From IMG/VR virus record IMGVR_UViG_3300028393_000001, positions 1 through 64,000 of that record: 64,000 bases of DNA; one strand, 5' to 3'. The notes beneath the pieces are model-generated. The model made no database searches, had not been told where the DNA came from, and saw only the letters and a program-made list of their open reading frames with translations. Source of the stretch: a virus. The position numbers and the translations under genes were made by a program. Shown piece after piece: positions 51,093-57,771 of this stretch (within the stretch, counting starts at the first letter, position 1; every line of letters starts with the position of its first letter).

Positions 51093-51444
51093 TTATGGCC
51101 GCCTTTATAGCATCTTCTGCTAAGATTGAACAATGTATTTTAACTGGAGGCAGGGCAAGCTCTTCAGCAATATGAGAATTATTAATAGTTAAAGCTTCAC
51201 TAAGTGTTTTACCTTTAACCCACTCGGTAACAAGTGAACTTGACGCAATCGCTGAGCCGCATCCATATGTTTTAAATTTGGCATCTGTTATAATTCCCTC
51301 AACTACTCGTATTTGTAATCGCATTACATCACCACAAGCAGGTGCCCCTACCATGCCTGTGCCAACTTCTGGATCATCTTTTTGGAATGATCCTACATTT
51401 CTAGGATTCTCATAGTGATCCAAAACTTTTGTGGAATAACTCAT
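51061..51444 (-). CDS. iscU: IscU, iron-sulfur cluster scaffold
   Basis: 127 residues, full length. Ligands are all visible: GAPACGDVM (Cys, Asp), TYGCGSAIASSSL (Cys) and HCSILAEDAIKAAI (Cys). The LPPVKIHCS motif that HscA recognises is intact. It would build [2Fe-2S] clusters with the host desulfurase IscS, since no IscS is in the window. The gene is embedded between phage genes with ATGA overlaps. Confidence 0.95.
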   Translation of the reverse strand: MSYSTKVLDHYENPRNVGSFQKDDPEVGTGMVGAPACGDVMRLQIRVVEGIITDAKFKTYGCGSAIASSSLVTEWVKGKTLSEALTINNSHIAEELALPPVKIHCSILAEDAIKAAINDYSNRCCKV

Positions 51445-51731
51445 TTTATTCTTCCCATAACTATCTTATGAACCCAACTATCTGTATAGTTAGGTTCTTC
51501 TATTACTTCTTCTATCTTAAATTCTTTTAATATACCAGCATAAGGGTCAAAATCGTTATAGAAGGCAACCTCAGCACAGTGACGAACTATAGATTCTGCA
51601 AACATATTAAGTGCCGTTTCAGGATCACTTAACTTACTGTCCTCTAGGGCTACAAGCATAAGTTCATCATACTCGTTAGCTACTAGGTGTATCCCTGCCT
51701 TATCCATATAATATTTTATAAATGCGTTCAT
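51441..51731 (-). CDS. Hypothetical protein related to MNERI family, 96 aa
   Basis: Contains LNMFAESIVRHCAEVAFYND, close to the F-A-E-L-I-V-R-E-C core of the 41,971 and 43,267 proteins. Directly precedes iscU with ATGA overlap. Confidence 0.65.
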   Translation of the reverse strand: MNAFIKYYMDKAGIHLVANEYDELMLVALEDSKLSDPETALNMFAESIVRHCAEVAFYNDFDPYAGILKEFKIEEVIEEPNYTDSWVHKIVMGRIK

Positions 51732-51901
51732 TTTGGTTTCCTAGTAGACTCTATACTACAGTACGCATATGTGCCGGAGTTAGCACGTTCTGCTTTAGCC
51801 TGTGCGGTTAAGCAGCTACTTAATGTGAGGTATTTAAACTCTTCAAATTTAGATGGACGTGCTCCACCATCAATAAGAGTTATAACTAATAATATCCACA
51901 T
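51728..51901 (-). CDS. Small hypothetical protein, 57 aa
   Basis: ATG 51901. MWILLVITLIDGGARPSKFEE..., a hydrophobic start that may be a signal or anchor, and two Cys. ATGA overlap with the next gene. Confidence 0.65.
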   Translation of the reverse strand: MWILLVITLIDGGARPSKFEEFKYLTLSSCLTAQAKAERANSGTYAYCSIESTRKPK

Positions 51902-52062
51902 TATTCTTCTTCCTCTTCTTCAATTTCTGTATCTTGGTCTGCTAAGGAGCCCGGGCACAAGGCCCAGTCTGATTGTACGCACTTAACATACCCATATATA
52001 ACATGAGTGCCAAAGAACAGTAATAAAACTGCTGTTGCAACGTATTTGTATATAAGTGGCAT
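51901..52062 (-). CDS. Membrane protein with acidic tail, 53 aa
   Basis: ATG 52062. Helix YVATAVLLLFFGTHVIYGYV then a polar tail ending in seven Glu. The stop shares a base with the next ATG. Confidence 0.65.
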   Translation of the reverse strand: MPLIYKYVATAVLLLFFGTHVIYGYVKCVQSDWALCPGSLADQDTEIEEEEEE

Positions 52063-52251
52063 TTATGATTTAGATACTTGTTTTGATAATAATTCCATGT
52101 ATTTACCCATGCTTTCAATTTGAAAATGATGTAAGTACATATATAGTTTAGTTTCAGTAGGCCAGTCTTTGAATCTTTCAACTATGGCTGGATTAACTAT
52201 CTGTTCCATTTCTTTTAGGTATTCTTGTTGTTGTTTTTCAACTAAAGTCAT
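52063..52251 (-). CDS. Hypothetical helical protein, 62 aa
   Basis: MTLVEKQQQEYLKEMEQIVN...LLSKQVSKS; amphipathic helices, no family recognised. Confidence 0.62.
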   Translation of the reverse strand: MTLVEKQQQEYLKEMEQIVNPAIVERFKDWPTETKLYMYLHHFQIESMGKYMELLSKQVSKS

Positions 52252-52588
52252 GATCTTTCCAATGTTTCCAGGTCCATCCTAGAGTTTTTAAATCTTCTGT
52301 TACTTCTTCTGTGACTGTACCCTCTGGGACTACTTTCCAAGTAAGTGGAGGATCATCAAAGTCACCCCAGATACCAGAACAATACCAGCTCATGTAATCG
52401 CCTTCACCACGCATAGTGGCGATTACACTGCCTGAGTGACGCCAACTACAGTGCCAATCTTCTTGACCTTTAATCCACACAATATTGCATAGTGAGGCAT
52501 AAAGATGTTGAGCATAAAGCTCATTGCTTTGTACTTTTTCCATCATATAGGTGGAAGCATAGAGGTCGTGTTCTAAATTAACTTTCAT
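52238..52588 (-). CDS. Phage hypothetical protein, 116 aa
   Basis: LYASLCNIVWIKGQEDWHCSWRHSGSVIATMRGEGDYMSWYCSGIWG is a known-looking but unnamed phage family, Trp/Cys-rich. Overlaps the next gene. Confidence 0.7.
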   Translation of the reverse strand: MKVNLEHDLYASTYMMEKVQSNELYAQHLYASLCNIVWIKGQEDWHCSWRHSGSVIATMRGEGDYMSWYCSGIWGDFDDPPLTWKVVPEGTVTEEVTEDLKTLGWTWKHWKDHDFS

Positions 52589-52589
52589 T

Positions 52590-52835
52590 TTAATCTCTTC
52601 TATTACTCATTAGCTGAAGTTTAATACTAAAACCTAGTAAACTTAATTGTAGTTTTGGTCCCGCAAATAGTCGTGTATTCCAAGCAGCTTCTATGCCAAA
52701 TATGATATAACTATATCTAAATAATTCTAGGTTAAATGTATACCCATTCTTGAACACTTTTGAATAGTGAAAATACTCTCTAAAAGCTCCTGCTTTTTTC
52801 CACGGGTTTGTAATAACCAAATCTGCAAATATCAT
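52590..52835 (-). CDS. Hypothetical beta-rich protein, paralogue of 58869 gene
   Basis: 81 residues. LELFRYSYIIFGIEAAWNTRLFAGPKLQLSLLGFSIKLQLMSNRRD aligns with the gene at 58,869. Function unknown. Confidence 0.68.
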   Translation of the reverse strand: MIFADLVITNPWKKAGAFREYFHYSKVFKNGYTFNLELFRYSYIIFGIEAAWNTRLFAGPKLQLSLLGFSIKLQLMSNRRD

Positions 52836-52853
52836 ATTTTATCCTTTATTATA

Positions 52854-53123
52854 CTAATCTTCAGGGTCTAAGTCAAGTGAGTATTGCTCGCGTTGACTAA
52901 ATCTACGTTCTTGAATAGTACGTTCTTTAAAAACTTTTTCTCTTGAGCACATTAGACACTTAGAATTACCACAATCTAAGGCATGATGCTTGGCTAATCT
53001 ATGCGGTTGAGATAGGTAGTAGTCTATACCAAATTCTTTAGCAATTTTTAATTGTTTAGCAATAGCGGCGTCATCTTTTAAAAGTCTTTTACTATGATTA
53101 AATTTATCCTGCTCATTGCTCAT
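52854..53123 (-). CDS. Phage zinc-binding hypothetical protein, 89 aa
   Basis: YYLSQPHRLAKHHALDCGNSKCLMCSREKVFKE has the Cys-x5-Cys-x2-Cys cluster of a family common in large phages. Function unknown. Confidence 0.75.
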   Translation of the reverse strand: MSNEQDKFNHSKRLLKDDAAIAKQLKIAKEFGIDYYLSQPHRLAKHHALDCGNSKCLMCSREKVFKERTIQERRFSQREQYSLDLDPED

Positions 53124-53127
53124 TGTA

Positions 53128-53463
53128 TTACCTGAAGAAAATAAGGGCCATAATAACTGATTGAATCATAAATCCAATAGTAATAACCATTACTATTAAT
53201 TGGTTCTTTTGAATCAAGGCTTGAGCAAACATTGCAAATAGGGCTGCCCATATTAATAATACCATATCTAGGATAGGTGTCTTATCGCTTAACCCGAACA
53301 TAAGTGTTAATAGGGTTGGTAGGGTTGAAGAGTGTAATAGGACTACTGATATAAGATGCAAACTAGTAGCGCTAATATTAGCAACGTGTTCTCCTATCCA
53401 AGACATAGGACTAAATTTATTTATTGTATCTTTAATGGTAAATTTCTCTATTTCGTCTATCAT
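53128..53463 (-). CDS. Membrane protein of lysis cassette (holin candidate)
   Basis: 111 residues with three hydrophobic helices (ATSLHLISVVLLHSSTLPTLLTL, ILDMVLLIWAALFAMFAQA, LIVMVITIGFMIQSVIMALIFF). It follows the cell wall hydrolase with ATGA overlap, a typical holin place, but the N-terminus is long and polar, so holin is a guess. Confidence 0.6.
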   Translation of the reverse strand: MIDEIEKFTIKDTINKFSPMSWIGEHVANISATSLHLISVVLLHSSTLPTLLTLMFGLSDKTPILDMVLLIWAALFAMFAQALIQKNQLIVMVITIGFMIQSVIMALIFFR

Positions 53464-54017
53464 TTTACTCTTTCCGGTTTTGTTTGATAAAAAATATGGT
53501 GGCCTATCTTAGATACTTCTTCTAGACCTTTCCATTGTGGCTTTACATAGTCTGCGTGAAAGTATAAGGCGTTCTTTAGGCTAGGCAGGGTAAAACCTTC
53601 AAGTAATACCTTTTTAGCTGCTATTTCGCTGTCTTCCCAAACTTTTTTGTTTACTTTAAGTCTGCTTTCGCTGCCATCGCATAACCACGAAAATTGACAT
53701 ATTACTTTTTCATAGACAACATTTTTAGCATTGACCACGCCACAAATACCTGCGCCAAACCTGCCATCTTTTGCACGATTTAAAGTTACCTGGGCAACTG
53801 CGATCTTACCCTCAACTGGCTCACCGCTAGCTTCGTAGTACACATTGCGAGTCAAGCACTTTAACTCTCTATCCATTTCACTAATTGATTTAAACTTAAT
53901 GATTACATCACCATCTTGTTCCATTAACCTATTAGTTCTAAATTCATAAACCTTTTCAACAATAAGTAGGGGTATAATTAAAGTTGTAGAAAGGATTGCT
54001 GCTTTTATGATATTCAT
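53460..54017 (-). CDS. SleB-like cell wall hydrolase (endolysin)
   Basis: 185 residues. The N-terminal hydrophobic segment AAILSTTLIIPLLIVEKVYEF (residues 6-26) looks like a signal-anchor. The SleB/CwlJ catalytic domain follows: LTRNVYYEASGEPVEGKIAVAQVTLNRAKDGRFGAGICGVV (with the catalytic Glu in YYEASGEP), then CQFSWLCDG and ALYFHADYVKPQW. It would cleave peptidoglycan at lysis. Confidence 0.88.
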   Translation of the reverse strand: MNIIKAAILSTTLIIPLLIVEKVYEFRTNRLMEQDGDVIIKFKSISEMDRELKCLTRNVYYEASGEPVEGKIAVAQVTLNRAKDGRFGAGICGVVNAKNVVYEKVICQFSWLCDGSESRLKVNKKVWEDSEIAAKKVLLEGFTLPSLKNALYFHADYVKPQWKGLEEVSKIGHHIFYQTKPERVK

Positions 54018-54166
54018 TTAGCATTCTCCTCTAGTAAACATAGTATAGCTGTTGTTATTTCTGTATCTGCTTTAACCAATTCAATTGCTTCTAAGTATGA
54101 ATTAGCCTGTACTTCCCACTGGGCTAGTTGACTGTCTATCTTTGCGTAAATTTTGTAACTGTGCAT
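54014..54166 (-). CDS. Small lysis-cassette protein, 50 aa
   Basis: ATG 54166 with GGAGCAGG upstream, starting inside the end of the coiled-coil gene. MHSYKIYAKIDSQLAQWEVQ...ILCLLEENAK. The stop overlaps the hydrolase ATG (ATGA). Overlapping small frames around an endolysin recall spanin pairs, but no signal or lipobox is seen. Confidence 0.62.
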   Translation of the reverse strand: MHSYKIYAKIDSQLAQWEVQANSYLEAIELVKADTEITTAILCLLEENAK

Positions 54167-54389
54167 CCTGCTCCTTAATAGTCTGTCTGTACACCTCTAC
54201 CTCTTGTAGCAAGGCAGCTTCTCTTTGTTGAAGCTGCATTAATGCTTGCAAGTGTATTTGGTGTTGATCTTCCAGACTCTTGATATGAGATGCTGCTCTG
54301 GTAGCCAGAGCTGTTGGTGGACGGACAATTTGATTACCATTGGCATCAATTTCCATAGTTCCGTTAGTTAAAGCTGTTGCTATATCCAT
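54102..54389 (-). CDS. Coiled-coil protein, 95 aa
   Basis: First gene of the lysis unit. Residues ~30-85 are a Gln/Glu/Leu-rich coiled coil (IKSLEDQHQIHLQALMQLQQ). Function unknown. Confidence 0.65.
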   Translation of the reverse strand: MDIATALTNGTMEIDANGNQIVRPPTALATRAASHIKSLEDQHQIHLQALMQLQQREAALLQEVEVYRQTIKEQDAQLQNLRKDRQSTSPVGSTG

Positions 54390-54421
54390 ATTAATAATAA
54401 AATAATGATAGTTGAAGAAAC

Positions 54422-54450
54422 ATTATACGTGTTTTAGCTCATAAAATCAA
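54422..54450 (-). promoter_or_regulatory. Promoter for lysis/small gene array
   Basis: Minus strand TTGATT (54450-54445), 17-bp spacer, TATAAT (54427-54422). Confidence 0.82.
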
Positions 54451-54507
54451 GTCAATTTTTACGCACTCCTGCCCTTGGTCTACTGAGTTAAGCATATAAA
54501 TTTAAAT

Positions 54508-54536
54508 TTGAAACTTTTTCTAAAATTTTGTAAAAT
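54508..54536 (+). promoter_or_regulatory. Divergent promoter
   Basis: TTGAAA, 17-bp spacer, TAAAAT; feeds the short genes at 54,559 and 54,690. Confidence 0.72.
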
Positions 54537-54558
54537 ATATCTTTAGAAGGAGACGACT

Positions 54559-54663
54559 ATGACCGAGATTGAAGCAGCTTTTTTCTACGGAGACTTCAGC
54601 CTTATCAATGAGATTTTAGGAGATTTGCTTGGTGAGATTCATCAAGATACTCCCATAGCTTAA
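54559..54663 (+). CDS. Small acidic protein, 34 aa
   Basis: ATG 54559 after AGAAGGAGACGACT, a very strong ribosome site. MTEIEAAFFYGDFSLINEIL...; helical and acidic. Function unknown. Confidence 0.6.
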   Translation: MTEIEAAFFYGDFSLINEILGDLLGEIHQDTPIA

Positions 54664-54689
54664 AAAATTTTTATTAAAGAACTTACAAA

Positions 54690-54866
54690 ATGAAATACGA
54701 AAATTTTGATACCTGGATGACAATGGTCAACTTACAAGTTGAGCGCTTCTGCGGACTTGGAGTTGATGACATACCTGACTACAACTACTGGGATAACTTC
54801 GATGCTGGCATTAGTCCTGAGGACACTGCTCATGAAGCTCTTGAGGCCGCTGGCTATCAGTTTTAG
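54690..54866 (+). CDS. Small phage protein, 58 aa
   Basis: ATG 54690. NFDTWMTMVNLQVERFCGLGVDDIPDYNYWDNFDAG then TAHEALEAAGYQF matches a short family very common in phages (W-M..V...V....GL...D-I-P-D-Y). Function unknown. Confidence 0.75.
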   Translation: MKYENFDTWMTMVNLQVERFCGLGVDDIPDYNYWDNFDAGISPEDTAHEALEAAGYQF

Positions 54867-54883
54867 AGTATAAAAATTTGGTA

Positions 54884-54912
54884 TTGACTTGGTGTGGTGT
54901 TTAAGGTATAAT
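54884..54912 (+). promoter_or_regulatory. Promoter for HTH paralogue 5
   Basis: TTGACT, 17-bp spacer, TATAAT. Confidence 0.88.
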
Positions 54913-54995
54913 AAATGTTCTATTAAAAATAGTCTGACAAAGTCTGATAATTTTTTATTTAACAAAAAAAGGAATATATCCAAAAAGGATTACTA

Positions 54996-55322
54996 ATGCC
55001 GCTAACTAAACCACAACCTTACACCGAGGAAGATACCACTACTATAGTTAGTAGGTATCGAGCAGGTGAAACAACGGAAACTATAGCTGAGAGTACTGGT
55101 AGGTCTCACCGATCTATTATTGCAAAACTTTCACGAGAAGGCGTATATGTTTCTAAAACGAAACCTCCGTCAACAAAGGCCACTAAAGTGGAGCTTATAA
55201 CACATATTGCAGAGATGGTAAATATTGATGTCAACGCGATCGCTACCTTAGAGAAGGCAACACATGATGCCTTACAAGAATTACACGATGCAATTCAAAT
55301 TCTTGCAAAGCAGGCAAAATAA
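54996..55322 (+). CDS. HTH paralogue family, member 5
   Basis: 108 residues, the most diverged: YTEEDTTTIVSRYRAGETTETIAESTGRSHRSIIAKLS, REGVYVSKTK, and ...NAIATLEKATHDALQELHD. It keeps the R-S-[VI]-[VI]-A-K-L-S core and the C-terminal helix. It is the gene immediately before the small RNA and large RNA 2, as member 3 is before large RNA 1. Ribosome site AAAAGG. Confidence 0.78.
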   Translation: MPLTKPQPYTEEDTTTIVSRYRAGETTETIAESTGRSHRSIIAKLSREGVYVSKTKPPSTKATKVELITHIAEMVNIDVNAIATLEKATHDALQELHDAIQILAKQAK

Positions 55323-55340
55323 AGCATAAAAAATTTATAT

Positions 55341-55369
55341 TTGACTTTGAGTCCTCAATCCGGTATAAT
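55341..55369 (+). promoter_or_regulatory. Promoter of small structured RNA
   Basis: TTGACT, 17-bp spacer, TATAAT; predicted start near 55,376. Confidence 0.88.
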
Positions 55370-55375
55370 TTATTT

Positions 55376-55512
55376 ATAAACAGTCGGGAAGCCGATATGC
55401 ACAGGGGGTGCAATTAGCGTTTGTCAACGACACCTTCGACCACTACTCAGGCATTGTATAGGCCTACATCTGCGAAGTTAAGTCATAGTGGCAACGACTG
55501 TTTAATTTTTTA
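55376..55512 (+). ncRNA. Small structured RNA (~135 nt) upstream of large RNA 2
   Basis: The ends pair perfectly: ACAGTCG (55380-55386) with CGACTGT (55495-55501), and the 3' strand runs into TTTAATTTTTT, so closing stem and terminator coincide. Inside are TGCAC/GTGCA (55,398-55,412), CCACTA/TAGTGG and AGGC/GCCT hairpins. No ORF of quality. Own promoter. I cannot match it to a known family. Confidence 0.7.
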
Positions 55513-55513
55513 C

Positions 55514-55542
55514 TTGAATTATATAGTGTTTTACTGTATAAT
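55514..55542 (+). promoter_or_regulatory. Promoter of large RNA 2
   Basis: TTGAAT, 17-bp spacer, TATAAT; predicted start near 55,549. Confidence 0.88.
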
Positions 55543-55856
55543 TGATATTTATAAGGGTGGAAAGCGGATGCAATTCACGGCACGCTTCCTTAATTGTGGC
55601 GAATAACTTATCCGAGCCACAGCCCAAAGCCCTCATAAACAAAAGTTCAGACAGTTCTAGACTGGCCGGATTAGCAACTGTGCGTAGATAACCCACGACT
55701 AGTAGTGCTCGGCCGAGCACCGAAAGCGTCCATGCTACGACATTGTTAATAGTTTGCTGAACTTTTCTTTATGGGTGTTATGTGTTCCCCGCCCATGATA
55801 GGGAGTAACAACTTAATTGCAGGCGAAATCACTACCTGTAGCCCACCGTAATCTTT

Positions 55857-55931
55857 GCTCGATTCGTCTATCGGTTAGGACACCAGCCTTTCACGTTGGT
55901 AAGACCGGTTCGATTCCGGTATCGAGTACCA
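55857..55931 (+). tRNA. tRNA-Glu (TTC) inside large RNA 2
   Basis: Acceptor GCTCGAT / ATCGAGT (G-U closing pair), anticodon loop CTTTCAC with TTC, T-arm ACCGG-TTCGATT-CCGGT and an encoded CCA. All arms are complete, so it should be excised from the long RNA by RNase P and 3' processing. Confidence 0.95.
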
Positions 55932-56716
55932 AATTTCTATGTTGTTCTAGTTTGCTAGAGCACTTAGACACCCAAGATCAGACCAACAGTTAGTAATGAT
56001 AGATTATTTATAATCCGTCGAAACCTGCGGTGGCGTAACAACTGACTGAACTAGGCTGTCGCCTTGACCTAGTTCCTATTATTTAGTGTTATCAGGGTAT
56101 CGTCATAGGACGCTATGACTATGCGGGCCTAACTGTGCGAGGAACAGGTCCTAATATAACTGCTAGTCGCTTGCCAGAGGAAGCACCTTTGTTGGCAAAT
56201 TGGCACGATAGCACTAAATAATGGTAGAGAGTTAATGTTAAAAATGGGTACTCAAAATATCCGTTCTTGAAGGTTCAATTCCTTTAATTTGTAGTCAGGT
56301 GAGAAGCGTGGGCAAAGGTTAGAGATCAACTAACCGCTACAGATAATATGGTTATTAAGTAATAAAAACATAGACTCGCCATATATTAGCATTCTGTAAT
56401 TCAAGAGGCAGAGAAGCCCTTTAATATGGGGTGTCGTGTAGATTTCAAGTATCTACCAGAGTGCTAATATATGGGAGAGTACGGGTGATATGTAAGGGTT
56501 TCTCTAAGCCCTGATGATTGGAATTCCTAAGTTAGCCAACAACTAACCCCATAACTTATCCTTCTGATGAGCTTGTGAAATTCAAGCGAAACTCTAACAC
56601 AACCCGCTAGGGTCTTACCCTTTCAACCTAGTTTGAGGCGTTACGAGTCAAGGAATAAAAAAGATAGCCGTGTTGCCACTTATAGTATTGCGTCGCCGCT
56701 GGAACTAATTCCTCTT

Positions 56717-56752
56717 AGCCCTGTAAGGTTTGCCCTTACAGGGCTTTGCTTT
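56717..56752 (+). terminator. Terminator of large RNA 2
   Basis: AGCCCTGTAAGG tttg CCCTTACAGGGCT followed by TTGCTTTC. Confidence 0.92.
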
Positions 56753-56785
56753 CACTAAAATATGTTACCATAAAAATTTTAGCTG

Positions 56786-56814
56786 TTGACATAAGATGCC
56801 ATAACTGGTATAAT
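56786..56814 (+). promoter_or_regulatory. Consensus sigma70 promoter
   Basis: TTGACA, 17-bp spacer, TATAAT, for the gene at 56,837. Confidence 0.9.
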
Positions 56815-56836
56815 AAGGCAAAATAAAGGTCTACCA

Positions 56837-57031
56837 ATGAGTTCTTCTTATACCTATGTCAAAGAGTTAGAGTTATTAATTTTGGATAAATTACTTCCTG
56901 TTTATGAAAAGCACCAGAAGTCTCAAGGAGTAATAAGCCCCTTTCAGGGTATTAATCAAGATTTATTATCTCAGATAAAAGCAAAGAAAAAACTCCCTGC
57001 GCTCCTTAGGGCTAAGGAAAAACACACTTGA
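56837..57031 (+). CDS. Hypothetical protein, 64 aa
   Basis: MSSSYTYVKELELLILDKLL..., ending LPALLRAKEKHT; helical and basic at the C-terminus. AAAGGTC precedes the ATG. No family recognised. Confidence 0.62.
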   Translation: MSSSYTYVKELELLILDKLLPVYEKHQKSQGVISPFQGINQDLLSQIKAKKKLPALLRAKEKHT

Positions 57032-57056
57032 CCTGGCCAGAGAATTCAAGTATAAT
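57028..57056 (+). promoter_or_regulatory. Promoter followed by a hairpin leader
   Basis: TTGACC, 17-bp spacer, TATAAT. The following 57,057-57,268 is gene-free and contains CGCGGA/TCCGCG followed by TTTATTT (an early terminator or attenuator) and later GTAGTCTCTT/AAGAGATTAC near 57,200-57,225. Confidence 0.75.
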
Positions 57057-57268
57057 TACTTATTGCGCGGAATTTGGCGTTGTCCGCGTTTATTTAAATT
57101 AATCATAACTGTCTACAATTCATCATCGAAGCACGGCTCTGCACAGCCACGCAGGACAGACTGAATGTAGTATAATAAGTCTTTTTGCAGAAAGCATATA
57201 CGGTAGTCTCTTTTACAAGAGATTACTATAGTATTTAAGGTAAGTACTATACTAATCTTTATAATAAC

Positions 57269-57733
57269 ATGATAACACCTACAACAATACCAGCAATACC
57301 AGCAATAACTCCTGAAGAGCTAAAAGCCCTCTGGCCAGACCATCCAGCACATAGTACGGATACCGCAACAACAGAAACATTTACTGACCCTAAATCGTGG
57401 CCGTTTCCAGAAATAGACCATGACTGGAACCGCTTAGCAATAGACCTAAACACTCTTCCTCAAGACTCAACCCTTCAAGTCTTAGATGAACGTGCAAAAA
57501 ATTACGGTAAGTTCTCAGGTATTGGACAACTTACGCAGACGTTTAAAGAGATTATGCGCCAAGCCCCCTCATGGGAAGGGATGCAGCCAGATCAAAAGGA
57601 GAGCCTGGAGATGATAGTGCATAAGCTGGCGCGAATTCTTAACGGAAACCCTGACTACGCAGATAGCTGGGTTGATATTGCTGGTTACGCACGCCTAGTA
57701 TCAGAACGTCTAGAAACAGGATTAGAAAGATAA
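57269..57733 (+). CDS. Phage protein with DUF6378-like domain
   Basis: 154 residues. The C-terminal ~90 residues (LDERAKNYGKFSGIGQLTQTFKEIMR...LEMIVHKLARILNGNPDYADSWVDIAGYARLV) match the domain seen in many phage proteins of unknown role. The N-terminal part is Pro/Thr-rich. Confidence 0.78.
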   Translation: MITPTTIPAIPAITPEELKALWPDHPAHSTDTATTETFTDPKSWPFPEIDHDWNRLAIDLNTLPQDSTLQVLDERAKNYGKFSGIGQLTQTFKEIMRQAPSWEGMQPDQKESLEMIVHKLARILNGNPDYADSWVDIAGYARLVSERLETGLER

Positions 57734-57735
57734 AC

Positions 57736-57764
57736 TTGATTTAGTAGTTAAATCTATTTATAAT
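57736..57764 (+). promoter_or_regulatory. Promoter for uvdE, leaderless arrangement
   Basis: TTGATT, 17-bp spacer, TATAAT; the uvdE ATG is 7 bases after the -10, so the mRNA likely begins at the start codon. Confidence 0.82.
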
Positions 57765-57771
57765 AGTGGCT

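Larger units (their letters stand above)
55549..56752 (+). ncRNA. Large structured non-coding RNA 2 (~1.2 kb) with embedded tRNA, GOLLD-like
   Basis: One unit from promoter to terminator without any credible gene. Long perfect helices: CATAAACAAAAGTTCAG (55634-55650) with CTGAACTTTTCTTTATG (55757-55773), 17 bp with one C-C break; ATTATTTAGTG (56078-56088) with CACTAAATAAT (56212-56222), 11 bp; CCATATATTAGCA (56379-56391) with TGCTAATATATGG (56462-56474), 13 bp. Local hairpins include GCTCGGCCGAGC, GAACTAGG/CCTAGTTC, TCATAG/CTATGA, TTGCCA/TGGCAA, GTAGAT/ATCTAC and two GTTAG/CTAAC. A complete tRNA-Glu lies in its 5' half. GOLLD RNAs, known mainly from phages and prophages, are ~800-1000 nt and some carry a tRNA in the 5' half, so this is the best fit; class not proven. 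Confidence 0.82.

Noticed and set aside
55421-55720. Short frames on both strands
   Set aside because: Fall across the small RNA and the 5' part of large RNA 2; composition and lack of start signals argue against coding.
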